Below, piece after piece: positions 42,661 through 52,447 of a stretch of DNA of 64,000 bases. The position numbers and the translations under genes were made by a program. The DNA is from an uncultured Eubacteriales bacterium (GTDB taxonomy: Bacteria; Bacillota; Clostridia; Oscillospirales; Acutalibacteraceae): positions 65,888 through 129,887 of the forward strand of contig CAKTEE010000007.1 in assembly GCA_934546985.1 (NCBI GenBank), in the 5' to 3' direction. A model generated the notes under the pieces. That model made no database searches. It was not told the origin of the DNA and saw only the letters and a list, made by a program, of their open reading frames with translations. How positions within the stretch are numbered: position 1 is the stretch's first letter; every line of letters starts with the position of its first letter.

Positions 42661-44187
42661 ATGTTCGCAAAAATTGTCAGCCTTGGACTGTTTGGTATGG
42701 ATGCGTTTACAGTTGAAGTGGAAGCAGATATTTCTCAGGGGTTGCCTAAGTTTGATATAGTAGGCTTGCCGGATACCGCAGTCAGCGAATCGAGGGACAG
42801 GGTGCGTGCGGCGATTAAAAACAGCGGGCTGGATTTTCCCGTGAGCCGTATTACCATTAACCTTGCTCCTGCAGATATTCGAAAAGAAGGTCCGGTCTAT
42901 GACCTTCCAATATTGCTGGCATTGTTGAAAGCAACACGTCAGTTGGATACGGATTTGGATGGTATGGCGTTTCTGGGGGAACTTTCTCTGAGTGGTGCAG
43001 TGCGCAGGGTGACCGGCGTTTTGCCGATGGTTATCAAAGCATATGAAATGGGAATGAAAAGTGTTTTTATTCCTGTGGAAAACGCAGCGGAAGGTGCAAT
43101 AGTAAAAGGGATTGATGTTTATCCAGTTGAAAATATTGCGCAATTGTTACGGCATTTAACCGGACAGGAGTGTATTGTTCCGGTGGAATCGGCGGATTTT
43201 TCCATACAGGCTCAACGAAATATGTTGGATTTTTCCAGTGTCAAAGGGCAGTATGAAGCGAAACGCGCACTGGAAATTGCCGCTGCCGGAGGTCATAACA
43301 TACTGTTAATCGGGCCGCCGGGTTCAGGTAAAAGCATGCTGGCAAAACGTTTGCCGTCTATTCTGCCGGAAATGACGTTAAAAGAATCATTGGCAACAAC
43401 AAAACTTCACTCTATTGCCGGTATTCTGCCAGGCGGTGTACCGTTGATTACTTCCCGGCCTTTCCGCACCCCTCATCATACAGTTTCTCCTGCGGGTCTA
43501 TCCGGCGGCGGGACAGTGCCGCATCCTGGTGAACTTTCCCTTGCGCATAACGGCGTTTTGTTTTTGGATGAACTGCCGGAATTTGAACGCAGTGCAATGG
43601 AGGTTCTCCGTCAGCCTTTGGAGGATGGACAGGTAACAATTTCCCGTGTTGCAGGACGGTTGACCTATCCTTGTTCAGTAATGTTGGTGTGTGCTATGAA
43701 CCCTTGCCCATGTGGGTTTTATGGCCACCCTTCAAGGGAATGCAGCTGCCCGAAAGGGGCAGTGCAAAGGTATTTATCACGTGTTTCCGGCCCTCTGTTA
43801 GACCGGTTAGATTTACACGTGGAAGTGCCTCCTGTTGATTTTACGGAGCTTTCTTCCAGTGAGCAGACGGAAAGTTCTGCAAGTATTAAATTGAGGGTGG
43901 ATGCGGCGAGAAAAATCCAGCAGGAACGATTTGAAAATACGGATGTAACCTGTAATGCAAGGATGTCTCCGGGAATGACGCGGGAATTTGCACGGGTAAC
44001 AGACGCGGGAATGAAATTGCTTAAAAATGCGTTTGAAAAAATGGGACTTTCCGCCCGAGCTTACGATAAGGTTTTGCGTGTTGCACGTACAATTGCGGAT
44101 TTAGATGCGAATGAAACAGTAGATGCGGTACATATTGCAGAGGCGGTTCAATACCGTTCGCTGGACAGAAAATACTGGCAGAATTAG
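42661..44187 (+). CDS. YifB/ComM family Mg-chelatase-like AAA+ ATPase
   Basis: The ATG at 42661 lies eight bases after GGAG; a GTG at 42652 is less likely. The product has 508 residues. An N-terminal ChlI-like domain (MFAKIVSLGLFGMDAFTVEV, FDIVGLPDTAVSESRDRVRA) precedes an AAA+ core with Walker A LLIGPPGSGKSMLAKR, Walker B VLFLDELPEFE, a CAMNPCPCGFYGHPSRECSC zinc-like insert and a C-terminal helical domain (SARAYDKVLRVARTIADL). ComM is a branch-migration helicase promoting homologous recombination of incoming DNA. It lies 36 bases after the P-type ATPase gene. Confidence 0.93.
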   Translation: MFAKIVSLGLFGMDAFTVEVEADISQGLPKFDIVGLPDTAVSESRDRVRAAIKNSGLDFPVSRITINLAPADIRKEGPVYDLPILLALLKATRQLDTDLDGMAFLGELSLSGAVRRVTGVLPMVIKAYEMGMKSVFIPVENAAEGAIVKGIDVYPVENIAQLLRHLTGQECIVPVESADFSIQAQRNMLDFSSVKGQYEAKRALEIAAAGGHNILLIGPPGSGKSMLAKRLPSILPEMTLKESLATTKLHSIAGILPGGVPLITSRPFRTPHHTVSPAGLSGGGTVPHPGELSLAHNGVLFLDELPEFERSAMEVLRQPLEDGQVTISRVAGRLTYPCSVMLVCAMNPCPCGFYGHPSRECSCPKGAVQRYLSRVSGPLLDRLDLHVEVPPVDFTELSSSEQTESSASIKLRVDAARKIQQERFENTDVTCNARMSPGMTREFARVTDAGMKLLKNAFEKMGLSARAYDKVLRVARTIADLDANETVDAVHIAEAVQYRSLDRKYWQN

Positions 44188-44211
44188 AATCAATGAAAGT
44201 GTGGTTTTACA

Positions 44212-45027
44212 ATGGTTTCTGTTTTATCAATTACAGGTATGTTTTTTGCTTTGCTGGTATCGGTTCTTTTACCAATTGCACTTTTGCTATTTGTAAAAAA
44301 GAAAATGAGCGCAAGGCTGTTTCCTGCCGCGGTTGGGGCAGCGGTATTTGTTATAGCTGCTTTAATTTTAGAACGTATTGTACATACAGTAATTTTTACA
44401 GCGTTTCCTGTTGTATTAAAAAATAATACGTTATATATTATTTATGGATGCCTTGCTGCCGGCATATTTGAAGAAACCGGAAGACTATGTGGCTTTTATT
44501 TTTTAAAGAAACGTGGAAAAAGTGGAATCAACCACGTATCTTCTGCTTTGGTATACGGTGCAGGTCATGGCGGAATAGAAGCAGTTTTGCTGGTTGGTTT
44601 TGTGTGCATTTCAAATTTAATATTATCATTTAGTTTAAATGCCGGTGGAATAGATGCGGTAACCAGCGGATTAACAGGCAATGTACTTGAAACAGCGAAG
44701 CAGCAGTTGTCTGTATTGACTGATACGCCGTCAGCAATGTTTTTTATGGCAGGTTTTGAACGTATTTTTGCTTTTGCGCTTCAAATTTCGCTGTCAGTTC
44801 TTGTTTGGATGATAACGGAAAAATATATTTCCAAATTTTGGTTAATTGGTGCAATCATTTTGCATGCGGCGGCCAATCTTCCCGCAGCATTTTATCAAAC
44901 GGGGATTCTAAAAAACGAGTATCTCATGGAAGTTTTTATTTTTCTTGGTGCTTTCTTTGTCAGTCTGATTGTAACTAGCCTATATCGTTCCGCTGTGTCG
45001 AAAGCTGTTATAAAAGATAATGGCTGA
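44212..45027 (+). CDS. YhfC family intramembrane metalloprotease
   Basis: The 271-residue polytopic protein has about seven helices and the family motifs GIFEETGRLCGFYFL and YGAGHGGIEAVLL, which supply Glu and His residues of the putative active site, like CPBP-type proteases. The relatives are called YhfC intramembrane glutamic or metalloproteases; substrates are unknown. It follows the YifB gene by 24 bases with a weak ribosome binding site, and ends at a strong terminator. Confidence 0.82.
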   Translation: MVSVLSITGMFFALLVSVLLPIALLLFVKKKMSARLFPAAVGAAVFVIAALILERIVHTVIFTAFPVVLKNNTLYIIYGCLAAGIFEETGRLCGFYFLKKRGKSGINHVSSALVYGAGHGGIEAVLLVGFVCISNLILSFSLNAGGIDAVTSGLTGNVLETAKQQLSVLTDTPSAMFFMAGFERIFAFALQISLSVLVWMITEKYISKFWLIGAIILHAAANLPAAFYQTGILKNEYLMEVFIFLGAFFVSLIVTSLYRSAVSKAVIKDNG

Positions 45028-45058
45028 AAATAGGATTTTATATATTATCATTATTTGT

Positions 45059-45100
45059 AAAAAAGAAGGTAAGAATCTATGATTCTTACCTTCTTTTTTT
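45059..45100. terminator. Strong bidirectional terminator
   Basis: AAAAAAGAAGGTAAGAATC pairs exactly with GATTCTTACCTTCTTTTTT around TAT, with runs of A and T on both ends. It separates convergent yhfC-like and TM2 genes. Confidence 0.92.
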
Positions 45101-45107
45101 GTGGATT

Positions 45108-45308
45108 TTAGTTATTGCCCCAAACGTTGCCGTTTTTATCTTTGAATTGTCCTAAGCATACCATGATAAAATCAACAAGCCAGCCTATGCCGAAAAATCC
45201 GCCGGTTAATAGCCAAAGAACACCTGTACCAATTTTTTGTGTTAGAAATCGATGAATTCCTAAGCCTCCTAAAAAGAATGTAATCAAAATTGCGCCAGCC
45301 TTACTCAT
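45108..45308 (-). CDS. TM2 domain membrane protein
   Basis: A 66-residue protein with AAAGGAG eight bases before the ATG. KAGAILITFFLGGLGIHRFL, then GVLWLLTGGFFGIGWLVDFI, is the two-helix TM2 domain with its GxxGxHRF and GGxxGIGWLxD signatures; a short polar tail follows. TM2 proteins are of unknown function. Confidence 0.88.
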   Translation of the reverse strand: MSKAGAILITFFLGGLGIHRFLTQKIGTGVLWLLTGGFFGIGWLVDFIMVCLGQFKDKNGNVWGNN

Positions 45309-45424
45309 GCTTTTTCTCCTTTCGTAATTTTACGCAAAACCAGAAGTTTACTTTTTAATTATACTATATATTTTAAATATAATCAATATTTTTTATATAA
45401 TATGCATATAAATCATATTAATTA

Positions 45425-45458
45425 CCCGACAAACAGCTTTTCAAAGTTGTTTGTCGGG
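45425..45458. terminator. Terminator after ymdB
   Basis: CCCGACAAAC and GTTTGTCGGG form a perfect 10-bp stem around AGCTTTTCAAAGTT. On the minus strand it follows the ymdB stop by about 20 bases. Confidence 0.7.
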
Positions 45459-45478
45459 CATGCAATTTTATCAGATTT

Positions 45479-46249
45479 TTATTTTTGGATACGCTCTATT
45501 GAGACAGTCTTGCCTGTAGCGTCATCTACGGTAAATAAACAGGCATTAAGAAAAGCAGGTCCTTCCGCATTTTCAAACCGTACAGGCATATGGGTGTGCA
45601 TCCGTTCAATTGCAAGTTCGGGTTTCACACCTAAAACGGAATACCAGGGACCAGTCATACCAAGATCGGAAATATAACCCGTACCATTTGGTAGAATTTG
45701 TTCATCCGCAGTTTGTACATGGGTATGGGTTCCGAATACTACGGAAATTTTTCCGTCTAAATAATATCCCATTGCTTTTTTTTCTCCCGTTGCTTCGGCA
45801 TGAAAATCAAGAATTTTAATTTTACAATCCTGTATTTCATCCATCAAACGGTCGGCGCAGTCGAATGGATTGTCCAAAGGGTCCATATAAACAGTACCCA
45901 TCAAGTTTATTACAGCAACCTGACAGCGACCATAATCAAGCTTTAAAAAGCCTTTGCCCGGGGCATTACTTAAAAAATTTGCGGGGCGGATGATACTGGG
46001 GCATTCGTCCAGATAACTGTAAATTTCACGGCGGCGGAAAACATGGTTGCCTGTGGTGATAACATGCGCGCCACTTGCCAGCAAATGTTCCGCAGAGTTT
46101 GGAAGTATGCCGTTGCCGACAGCAGAGTTTTCTCCATTGACAATTACCAAATCAACAGCTTTTTCCTTTTTTAAATCCGGCAATATTTTTCGCAGATAAT
46201 TACAGCCTACATCTCCCACTACATCGCCAACAGCTAAAATGTTCATCAT
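45479..46249 (-). CDS. ymdB: YmdB-type metallophosphoesterase (TIGR00282 family)
   Basis: The 256-residue enzyme starts MMNILAVGDVVGDVGCNYLR and shows VNGENSAVGNGILP, ITTGNHVFRRREIYSYL, ILDFHAEATGEKKAMGYYLD, FGTHTHVQTADEQILP and ISDLGMTGPWYSVLGV, the complete two-metal site of the family. YmdB hydrolyses 2',3'-cyclic nucleotides in Bacillus and affects colony and biofilm programmes. GGAG lies four and seven bases before two adjacent ATGs (46249, 46246). folC lies upstream, separated by a hairpin. Confidence 0.93.
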   Translation of the reverse strand: MMNILAVGDVVGDVGCNYLRKILPDLKKEKAVDLVIVNGENSAVGNGILPNSAEHLLASGAHVITTGNHVFRRREIYSYLDECPSIIRPANFLSNAPGKGFLKLDYGRCQVAVINLMGTVYMDPLDNPFDCADRLMDEIQDCKIKILDFHAEATGEKKAMGYYLDGKISVVFGTHTHVQTADEQILPNGTGYISDLGMTGPWYSVLGVKPELAIERMHTHMPVRFENAEGPAFLNACLFTVDDATGKTVSIERIQK

Positions 46250-46263
46250 ATCACTCCATTAAA

Positions 46264-46299
46264 AAACGTCCGCCCAAATATTTTGTCGGCCGGACGTTT
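46264..46299 (-). terminator. Hairpin after folC
   Basis: On the minus strand AAACGTCCGGCC-type and GGGCGGACGTTTT arms pair (core AACGTCCG/CGGACGTT) around an AT-rich loop, followed by TTT. It lies between folC and ymdB. Confidence 0.7.
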
Positions 46300-46302
46300 C
46301 TA

Positions 46303-47604
46303 TTATTTTACTGAAAAACGTTTTTTAATCTTTTGCAGTGTCATTTCTCGCATATCTCCCGCCAGATAAAGGGAGCCGCAGATAAGCAATACATCATCTT
46401 CGTTTAGATGCTCCAGTGCACAACTAAGCGCTTTTTTCAAGCTTTGTACTGCAATAACATCACTGCACCATTTGCTGACCACCTGCGAAAGGTTCTCCGC
46501 TGGCAATGCACGCGGATTAGAAGGAGTAACGGTAATTATACTGCTGCACAGGGGAGCGATGAGTGAAGCCGCGGTACAATAATCTTTATCCGCCATCATA
46601 CCGAAAATAGCGGTTATTTTTTTATCCGGCAGATAATCTTTAATACTTTGCGCAAGCACTGCAGAGCCGTCTGCATTATGTGCACCGTCCAATAGTACAA
46701 TCGGCTGATGACATAAGATTTCCATCCGTGCCGGTATGGAAGCACTGGCAATGCCAGCAATGATATGTTCATCACGTATAGGTATGCCAAGCCTGCACAA
46801 AGCTTTTGCGGTCTCAATTACTGTTACGGCGTTGGCAATTTGATGTTTACCGGCAAAGGGAATATGTATATTCATACCGCCATAGCATATAGAGGTGCCA
46901 AAAATATCTGCATGATTGATTTCGGCGGCATTCATATTGCCCATAAGCAATGTGTTTTCTTCCTCTGCGGCACGCCGCATGATGACGCACAACGCGTCAT
47001 CCGGTTGGTTGGGATAAGTAACAGTAACGCCTCCGTGTTTTATAATTCCACATTTTTCAAATGCAATTTGCTCAATTGTATTGCCGAGAACAGCTGTATG
47101 GTCTAAAGAAATAGAACAAATAACGCTGGCAAGCGGTGTGTTGATGATATTTGTTGCATCGAAACGCCCGCCCAGCCCGACTTCTAAAACCACAGCATCG
47201 CACTTTTTTTCTGCAAACCAATGCAGTGCAACGGCAGTAACCACTTCAAATTCTGTAACAATCAGGTTTTCTTCTGCCATTTGCTCTGCAATTTCCATAA
47301 CACGGTTGACTTCCTGTTCCAGTTCGTCACGCGGTATCATTTTACCGTTAATTTGCATACGTTCACGAAAATCAACAACATAAGGCGAGGTAAATAAACC
47401 TGTTTTGCAGCCTGCCTGCCGCAGAATGCAGGAGAGCATGGTACAGACAGAGCCTTTGCCGTTTGTACCGGCCACGTGAACAAAGCGAAGATGATCCTGA
47501 GGATTTCCTAAACGGAACAATAGTTCCTGGATACGTTCTAATCCTGGCTTCATTCCGAATTTCAAAAGAGAATTTACACGGTCTAAAGTTTCCTTATAGG
47601 ACAT
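46303..47604 (-). CDS. folC: Bifunctional folylpolyglutamate / dihydrofolate synthase
   Basis: The ATG at 47604 lies nine bases after GGGAGG; an open extension to 47658 runs into valS and is unlikely. The 433-residue product has VHVAGTNGKGSVCTMLSCIL (P-loop), GLFTSPYVVDFRERMQING (omega loop), VLEVGLGGRFDATNII, SLDHTAVLGNTIEQIAFEKC and LDGAHNADGSAVLAQSI. It adds Glu to folates and dihydropteroate. It lies 34 bases downstream of valS, an order seen in many Firmicutes. Confidence 0.94.
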   Translation of the reverse strand: MSYKETLDRVNSLLKFGMKPGLERIQELLFRLGNPQDHLRFVHVAGTNGKGSVCTMLSCILRQAGCKTGLFTSPYVVDFRERMQINGKMIPRDELEQEVNRVMEIAEQMAEENLIVTEFEVVTAVALHWFAEKKCDAVVLEVGLGGRFDATNIINTPLASVICSISLDHTAVLGNTIEQIAFEKCGIIKHGGVTVTYPNQPDDALCVIMRRAAEEENTLLMGNMNAAEINHADIFGTSICYGGMNIHIPFAGKHQIANAVTVIETAKALCRLGIPIRDEHIIAGIASASIPARMEILCHQPIVLLDGAHNADGSAVLAQSIKDYLPDKKITAIFGMMADKDYCTAASLIAPLCSSIITVTPSNPRALPAENLSQVVSKWCSDVIAVQSLKKALSCALEHLNEDDVLLICGSLYLAGDMREMTLQKIKKRFSVK

Positions 47605-47638
47605 GATTAGCAGCCTCCCTGTGGAATAAACAGCAATG

Positions 47639-50263
47639 TTACTGGGGGATTTTTGCAATGCTTTCTTGAATCATGCTGATTTTTTCCGACAGTTTTGCTG
47701 CATTTTCCTTTTGTGTTTCAACTACAGCAGCCGGTGCTTTTGCAAGGAAGCCTTCATTGGAGAGTTTTTTATTAATAAAATCTAAATCTTTTTGTGTTTT
47801 AGCAAGCTCTTTTTCCAAGCGCTGTTTTTCTGCTTTATAATCCACAAGTTCACCCATGGGGATAAAAATTTTAGCATCTTCAGTAATGATGCTCACTGCG
47901 TCTTTCAATTCAAATTCCGAACCGATTTCTACTTCGGAGGCATACGCAAGACGTTTTATAAATTCAATGCCAGCGGTAAATGTATTGCCGTAAGGTGTTG
48001 CAATAGAAACCTTCGCTTTTTTGGAAGGCGGAACATTCATTTCTGCACGGCGGTTACGGATACCGCGGATAGCGTTCATGATTCGCTCCATTTCCTTTTC
48101 CTCTTGTGCAAAGCACAGAGCGTCTTGATAAACAGGCCAAGCGGAAGTCATAATGGTTTCGCCTTCGTGAGGGAGGGTTTGCCAGATTTCTTCTGTGATA
48201 AAAGGCATAAAAGGATGCAAAAGCTTTAAAGTGTTGGACATTACATAAATAATGACCTTGCGGACATTATCTGCAGTTTCCCCCTGTGCCTGCAAACGGA
48301 TTTTGGCGATTTCAATATACCAGTCGCAGAGAATATCCCAAATAAAATCATAGAGTTTTTGAATGGCAATGCCAAGCTCAAATTTTTCAAGGTTTTCCGT
48401 TACTTCCTTGGTAAGGGTGTTAAACTTGCTGAGAATCCATTTGTCTTCAAGGCAAAGGTGTTCCGGCAGACATGGTGCGGATTCTTCTCCTGTCAAATTC
48501 ATTAAAATAAAGCGGGATGCATTCCAGAGTTTGTTTGCGAAATTACGGCTTGCCTCTACACGTTCATTTGAATAACGCATATCATTGCCTGGGCTGTTGC
48601 CAGTGGCAAGAGTAAAGCGCAGTGCATCTGCACCGTATTGGTCAATAACCTCGAGCGGGTCAATGCCGTTGCCAAGGGATTTGGACATTTTTCTCCCTTG
48701 TGCGTCACGTACAAGGCCATGGATAAACACAGTGTGGAACGGCGGTTCTTTCATATGTTCAACACCGGAGAAAATCATGCGCGCAACCCAGAAGAAAATA
48801 ATATCGTAGCCTGTAACAAGCGTATCTGTCGGGTAATAGTGCCGGAGTTCTTTTGTGTTTTCCGGCCAACCAAGGGTTGAGAACGGCCAGAGGGCTGAGG
48901 AAAACCATGTATCCAAAGTGTCAGGGTCTTGATGAAGATGAGTACTCCCGCATTTAGGGCACACGGCAGGGATTTCGCGTGTAACAATAACCTCTCCGCA
49001 ATCGTCACAATACCATGCAGGGATGCGATGACCCCACCAGAGCTGACGGGAAATACACCAGTCTTTAATATTTTCCATCCAATGATAATAAATTTTATCA
49101 AAACGTTCCGGGATAAATTTTACTTTTCCATTGCGAACCACTTCAATCGCCGGTTCTGCCAGCGGTTTCATTTTTACAAACCACTGTTTTGATACACGCG
49201 GTTCTACCACAGTATGGCAGCGGTAGCAAGAGCCGACGTTGTGCTTCAGCGGTTCAATTTTAATCATCCAGCCGCCGTCCTGCAAATCTTTAATTATTTG
49301 CTTGCGGCATTCGTAGCGATCCATACCTTCATAGGCTGTTCCGGCATTTTCGTTCATTTTACCATCATCAGTCATAACGTTAATGACAGGCAGATTATGC
49401 CTTAACCCGACTTCAAAGTCATTCGGGTCATGAGCAGGTGTGATTTTAACAACACCCGTTCCAAAATCCATTTCAACGTAATCGTCTGCAATAATAGGGA
49501 TTTCACGGTTCACGAACGGTACAGTAACTGTTTTTCCAATGAAGCTTGTATAACGTTCATCGTTAGGGTTAACAGCAACTGCGGTATCGCCCAGCATAGT
49601 TTCCGGCCGGGTAGTGGCAAAGTTAATGTAGCCGCTGCCATCTGTCAGGGCATAGCGCATATGGTAGAAAAAAGCGTCCTTTTCTTCATATTCAACTTCA
49701 GCATCAGAAATAGAAGTCAGGCAATGAGGGCACCAGTTGATAATGCGTTCCCCTTGATAAATCAAGCCCTTTTCATACAAACGGACAAAAACCTCGCGTA
49801 CTGCTTTGGTACAGCCTTCATCCATAGTGAACCGTTCCCGTTCCCAATCGCAGGAGGAGCCAACTTTTTTCAGTTGGTCGGTAATACGTTTCCCATATTG
49901 TTCTTTCCAAGCCCATGCGCGCTCTAAAAATTTATCACGTCCCAAGTCATCCTTTGTAATTCCTTCTTTTGCCATTGCTTCAACAATTTTGGCTTCAGTG
50001 GCAATGGAGGCGTGGTCGGTGCCGGGAACCCAAAGTGTATCATAACCTTGCATCCTGCGCCAGCGTATTAAAATATCCTGTAAAGTGTTGTCAAGGGCAT
50101 GTCCCATATGCAAATGACCGGTGATGTTTGGCGGCGGCATTACAATGGTATAAGATTTTTTATTTTCATCCAGCTCGGCATGAAAATAGTGTCCATCCAG
50201 CCAGAATTGATAGGTGCGTTCTTCAACCTCTTTTGGATCGTAGGTTTTGGGGAGTTGTTTCAT
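47639..50263 (-). CDS. valS: Valyl-tRNA synthetase
   Basis: The 874-residue class Ia synthetase has PPPNITGHLHMGHALD (HIGH), a CP1 editing domain with TTRPETMLGDTAVAV, DWCISRQLWWGHRIPAWYC with a zinc-type CxxC pair, KMSKSLGNG (KMSKS) and a C-terminal coiled arm (YKAEKQRLEKELAKTQKDLD). It charges tRNA-Val; a tRNA-Val gene is also in this window. AGGAGG lies nine bases before the ATG. No T-box leader was recognised upstream. Confidence 0.97.
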   Translation of the reverse strand: MKQLPKTYDPKEVEERTYQFWLDGHYFHAELDENKKSYTIVMPPPNITGHLHMGHALDNTLQDILIRWRRMQGYDTLWVPGTDHASIATEAKIVEAMAKEGITKDDLGRDKFLERAWAWKEQYGKRITDQLKKVGSSCDWERERFTMDEGCTKAVREVFVRLYEKGLIYQGERIINWCPHCLTSISDAEVEYEEKDAFFYHMRYALTDGSGYINFATTRPETMLGDTAVAVNPNDERYTSFIGKTVTVPFVNREIPIIADDYVEMDFGTGVVKITPAHDPNDFEVGLRHNLPVINVMTDDGKMNENAGTAYEGMDRYECRKQIIKDLQDGGWMIKIEPLKHNVGSCYRCHTVVEPRVSKQWFVKMKPLAEPAIEVVRNGKVKFIPERFDKIYYHWMENIKDWCISRQLWWGHRIPAWYCDDCGEVIVTREIPAVCPKCGSTHLHQDPDTLDTWFSSALWPFSTLGWPENTKELRHYYPTDTLVTGYDIIFFWVARMIFSGVEHMKEPPFHTVFIHGLVRDAQGRKMSKSLGNGIDPLEVIDQYGADALRFTLATGNSPGNDMRYSNERVEASRNFANKLWNASRFILMNLTGEESAPCLPEHLCLEDKWILSKFNTLTKEVTENLEKFELGIAIQKLYDFIWDILCDWYIEIAKIRLQAQGETADNVRKVIIYVMSNTLKLLHPFMPFITEEIWQTLPHEGETIMTSAWPVYQDALCFAQEEKEMERIMNAIRGIRNRRAEMNVPPSKKAKVSIATPYGNTFTAGIEFIKRLAYASEVEIGSEFELKDAVSIITEDAKIFIPMGELVDYKAEKQRLEKELAKTQKDLDFINKKLSNEGFLAKAPAAVVETQKENAAKLSEKISMIQESIAKIPQ

Positions 50264-50606
50264 CAGGCATTTCCTCCTACTATTTTACTGTTTTAAACAG
50301 AAATATTTCATTTTAACTTATTTATTATCCCATTCGCTGCGTATTTTGTCAAGCGTGATTGAATGGATGAATCACTGAATTTGATTGTTTGTCAAGTTTG
50401 TTCCTTTTAGCATTTTCATCTGTATGTATGTTGGCAATGCATGTTTACGGCACATGGTGCTTTTAGCATGAGTTTTTATCCGGAAATTTAATATAAAAGC
50501 ATCAATGTTTTCCCATGATATTCTTATGGTTAGTTGACCTGTATCAGAATTTAGTATAATATTATTGCAAAGAAAATCCTGATAAAAGCGGAAAGGATGT
50601 GCCGGA
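50264..50606. other. Intergenic region between divergent valS and TVP38 genes
   Basis: No gene is supported. It should hold both promoters; TATAAT-like hexamers occur near 50560 but no confident pair of boxes was assigned. No T-box core motif was found for valS. Confidence 0.45.
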
Positions 50607-51359
50607 ATGAACAAACATTTTTTGAGTTTATTGAAAAATAAAAAATACAGATTTATTTTTGTCGCTTTTTTACTGTTAATTGCGATAGGGCTTATTATTT
50701 ACTTTATAAATGATTATACTTTTTTTATGAGTGTTTACGGCGATTATCAGAAATTGAATGCCAGTTTAGAAAATTGGGTAATATCAGCTGAAAACAAGCC
50801 TTTGGCTTTTTTATTGATTTTGATATTATTTGCCCTGAAAACCTTTGTTATGATTTTACCGTATAATGCTATTTACTTATTATCCGGCGTTATGTTTAGC
50901 CTGCCTGTTGCTTTTTTAGTAAACGTTGCCGGTACTGTTGTTCAATTAACGCTGTCTTATTATAAAGGTAAACATTTTCAAAGTATGGTGCCCATGTTTT
51001 TGCATAAATTTCGCCGATTAAACCGTGTTTTGGAACGTGACGGCGGCAACCTCATGCTTTTGTTTGGCTTGCGGGTAGTTCCCTTTTTTCCTTTGAATAC
51101 AGTTAGTGAGTTGTATGGCAACGGTAACTGTGGTTTTTTACAATTTATTGTTGTTTCTATTGTTGGCCTTATACCCAAACTGGTTGGTTATACGTTAATT
51201 GGGAAATCTGTTTTCAATCCTTCTTCTCCGTTATTTTGGATTCCGTTTGCCATGCTGATTATAATATCCGGTATTGCTGTATATTTTTTCGACCGTTTTA
51301 TCCAGCGGAGGAATGCATTGGAGACCGCCGGTAAAATGGCAGTGAAAAAGGAGAAGTAA
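50607..51359 (+). CDS. TVP38/TMEM64 (VTT domain) membrane protein
   Basis: The 250-residue protein has about six helices. The VTT/SNARE-associated domain appears in YLLSGVMFSLPVAFLVNVAG, RDGGNLMLLFGLRVVPFFPL and GLIPKLVGYTLIGK. The family includes DedA-like and YdjX/YtxB proteins thought to move or scramble lipids; no specific role can be given. AAAGGATGTGCCGG supports the ATG at 50607. It converges on the araC-type gene with a one-base gap. Confidence 0.85.
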   Translation: MNKHFLSLLKNKKYRFIFVAFLLLIAIGLIIYFINDYTFFMSVYGDYQKLNASLENWVISAENKPLAFLLILILFALKTFVMILPYNAIYLLSGVMFSLPVAFLVNVAGTVVQLTLSYYKGKHFQSMVPMFLHKFRRLNRVLERDGGNLMLLFGLRVVPFFPLNTVSELYGNGNCGFLQFIVVSIVGLIPKLVGYTLIGKSVFNPSSPLFWIPFAMLIIISGIAVYFFDRFIQRRNALETAGKMAVKKEK

Positions 51360-51360
51360 C

Positions 51361-52266
51361 TCACGATTTTGTGATGACGGTTTTCTCTTCATTATTTTCA
51401 ATAGGATGAAGGTATTTACTTGGTGGAATACCTTTATATTTTTTAAAAATTCGGGAAAAATAAAGTTTGTCCTGAAATCCAACAGAATAGGCGGCTTCAC
51501 TCACATTAAGTTTTTTTTCCCGCATCAGCGTGCAGGCTTGGTTGATCCGAAACCGTGCCAGATACTCATTTGGTGCAGTGGAAAGATGTTTCATAAATAA
51601 GCGGTAAAGATGGCTTCGGCTTACACCTGCATTTTGTGCAATATCGTCCACGCTGATATTATTAGCGTAATTATATTGAATATATTGAATGGCGCGTTCT
51701 ACATGGTCAAAACCGCTTAGTGGGTGCTGTTCCGGTTTCCATCCATATTCAATCAACAAACCAAGGAATAAATAAAGCCTTCCAATCATATTAGCTTCAT
51801 TTTTTGCAGCGTTTCCTTTGGAATTATAGATATCAAGTATGGCGTTTTTTAGTGCCGGTTTTTGACCGTAATGGCATATGGGGTGCTGATGTGATAAACC
51901 GGCGTTCAGCAAAAGACGCTGTGCATCTGTACCGTTAAAAGTAACCCAATAGTATTCCCAGGGTTCTTCTTTATCTGCGCAGTAATATGCAAGCTGCGAA
52001 GGAGAGATTAAAAATAAATCGCCGGCAGTTAATGTTCTGCGCTGTCCGCCGATTTCAAAAATTCCTTTGCCGGAAGTTATGTATTGAATTAAATAATGAT
52101 CCCGCATTGCTGGTCCCCAGTTATGGAGTGGTTCGCATTTTTGAAAGCCGCAGCTGTATACGGCAAGTCCCATGCTTTCCCGAATCGGTACGCGGAAAGA
52201 ATAACGAAAGCTTGTATTTTCCAAAAAAACACCTGCCAGTCTGAATTGATTGCTGGTTAAAATCAT
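51361..52266 (-). CDS. AraC family transcriptional regulator with cupin sensor domain
   Basis: A 301-residue protein if read from ATG 52266. An N-terminal cupin-type ligand domain (about 15-150) carries MRDHYLIQYITSGKGIFEIG and SPSQLAYYCADKEEPWEYYW. A C-terminal double helix-turn-helix (about 190-290) shows ISVDDIAQNAGVSRSHLYRL and NVSEAAYSVGFQDKLYFSRI. Such regulators respond to sugars; target and ligand are unknown. The promoter -10 ends nine bases before this ATG, so either the mRNA is nearly leaderless or translation begins at the in-frame TTG at 52224. Confidence 0.9.
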   Translation of the reverse strand: MILTSNQFRLAGVFLENTSFRYSFRVPIRESMGLAVYSCGFQKCEPLHNWGPAMRDHYLIQYITSGKGIFEIGGQRRTLTAGDLFLISPSQLAYYCADKEEPWEYYWVTFNGTDAQRLLLNAGLSHQHPICHYGQKPALKNAILDIYNSKGNAAKNEANMIGRLYLFLGLLIEYGWKPEQHPLSGFDHVERAIQYIQYNYANNISVDDIAQNAGVSRSHLYRLFMKHLSTAPNEYLARFRINQACTLMREKKLNVSEAAYSVGFQDKLYFSRIFKKYKGIPPSKYLHPIENNEEKTVITKS

Positions 52267-52274
52267 TTGTTTAT

Positions 52275-52303
52275 ATTATAACCTTTTTCAATATTTTAAG
52301 CAA
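52275..52303 (-). promoter_or_regulatory. Promoter of the AraC-type regulator
   Basis: On the minus strand TTGCTT (52298-52303) and TATAAT (52275-52280) with a 17-base spacer; only eight bases separate the -10 from the predicted ATG. Confidence 0.65.
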
Positions 52304-52447
52304 TGTATGTAGTAATAGCTGAAAGGTTTTGCCTTATGGAGTAAAAATTATAATTGAAAAATATCTTTTTATCAGTTATAATATTGTAGTTGTCGTTTTT
52401 ATCCGGTATTTTCCGGTATTTACAATAAAAGGACGGGAGTAGATAAA

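Noticed and set aside
50264..50606. Valine T-box before valS
   Set aside because: The conserved GGGTGGTACCGCG-type sequence was not seen on the minus strand.
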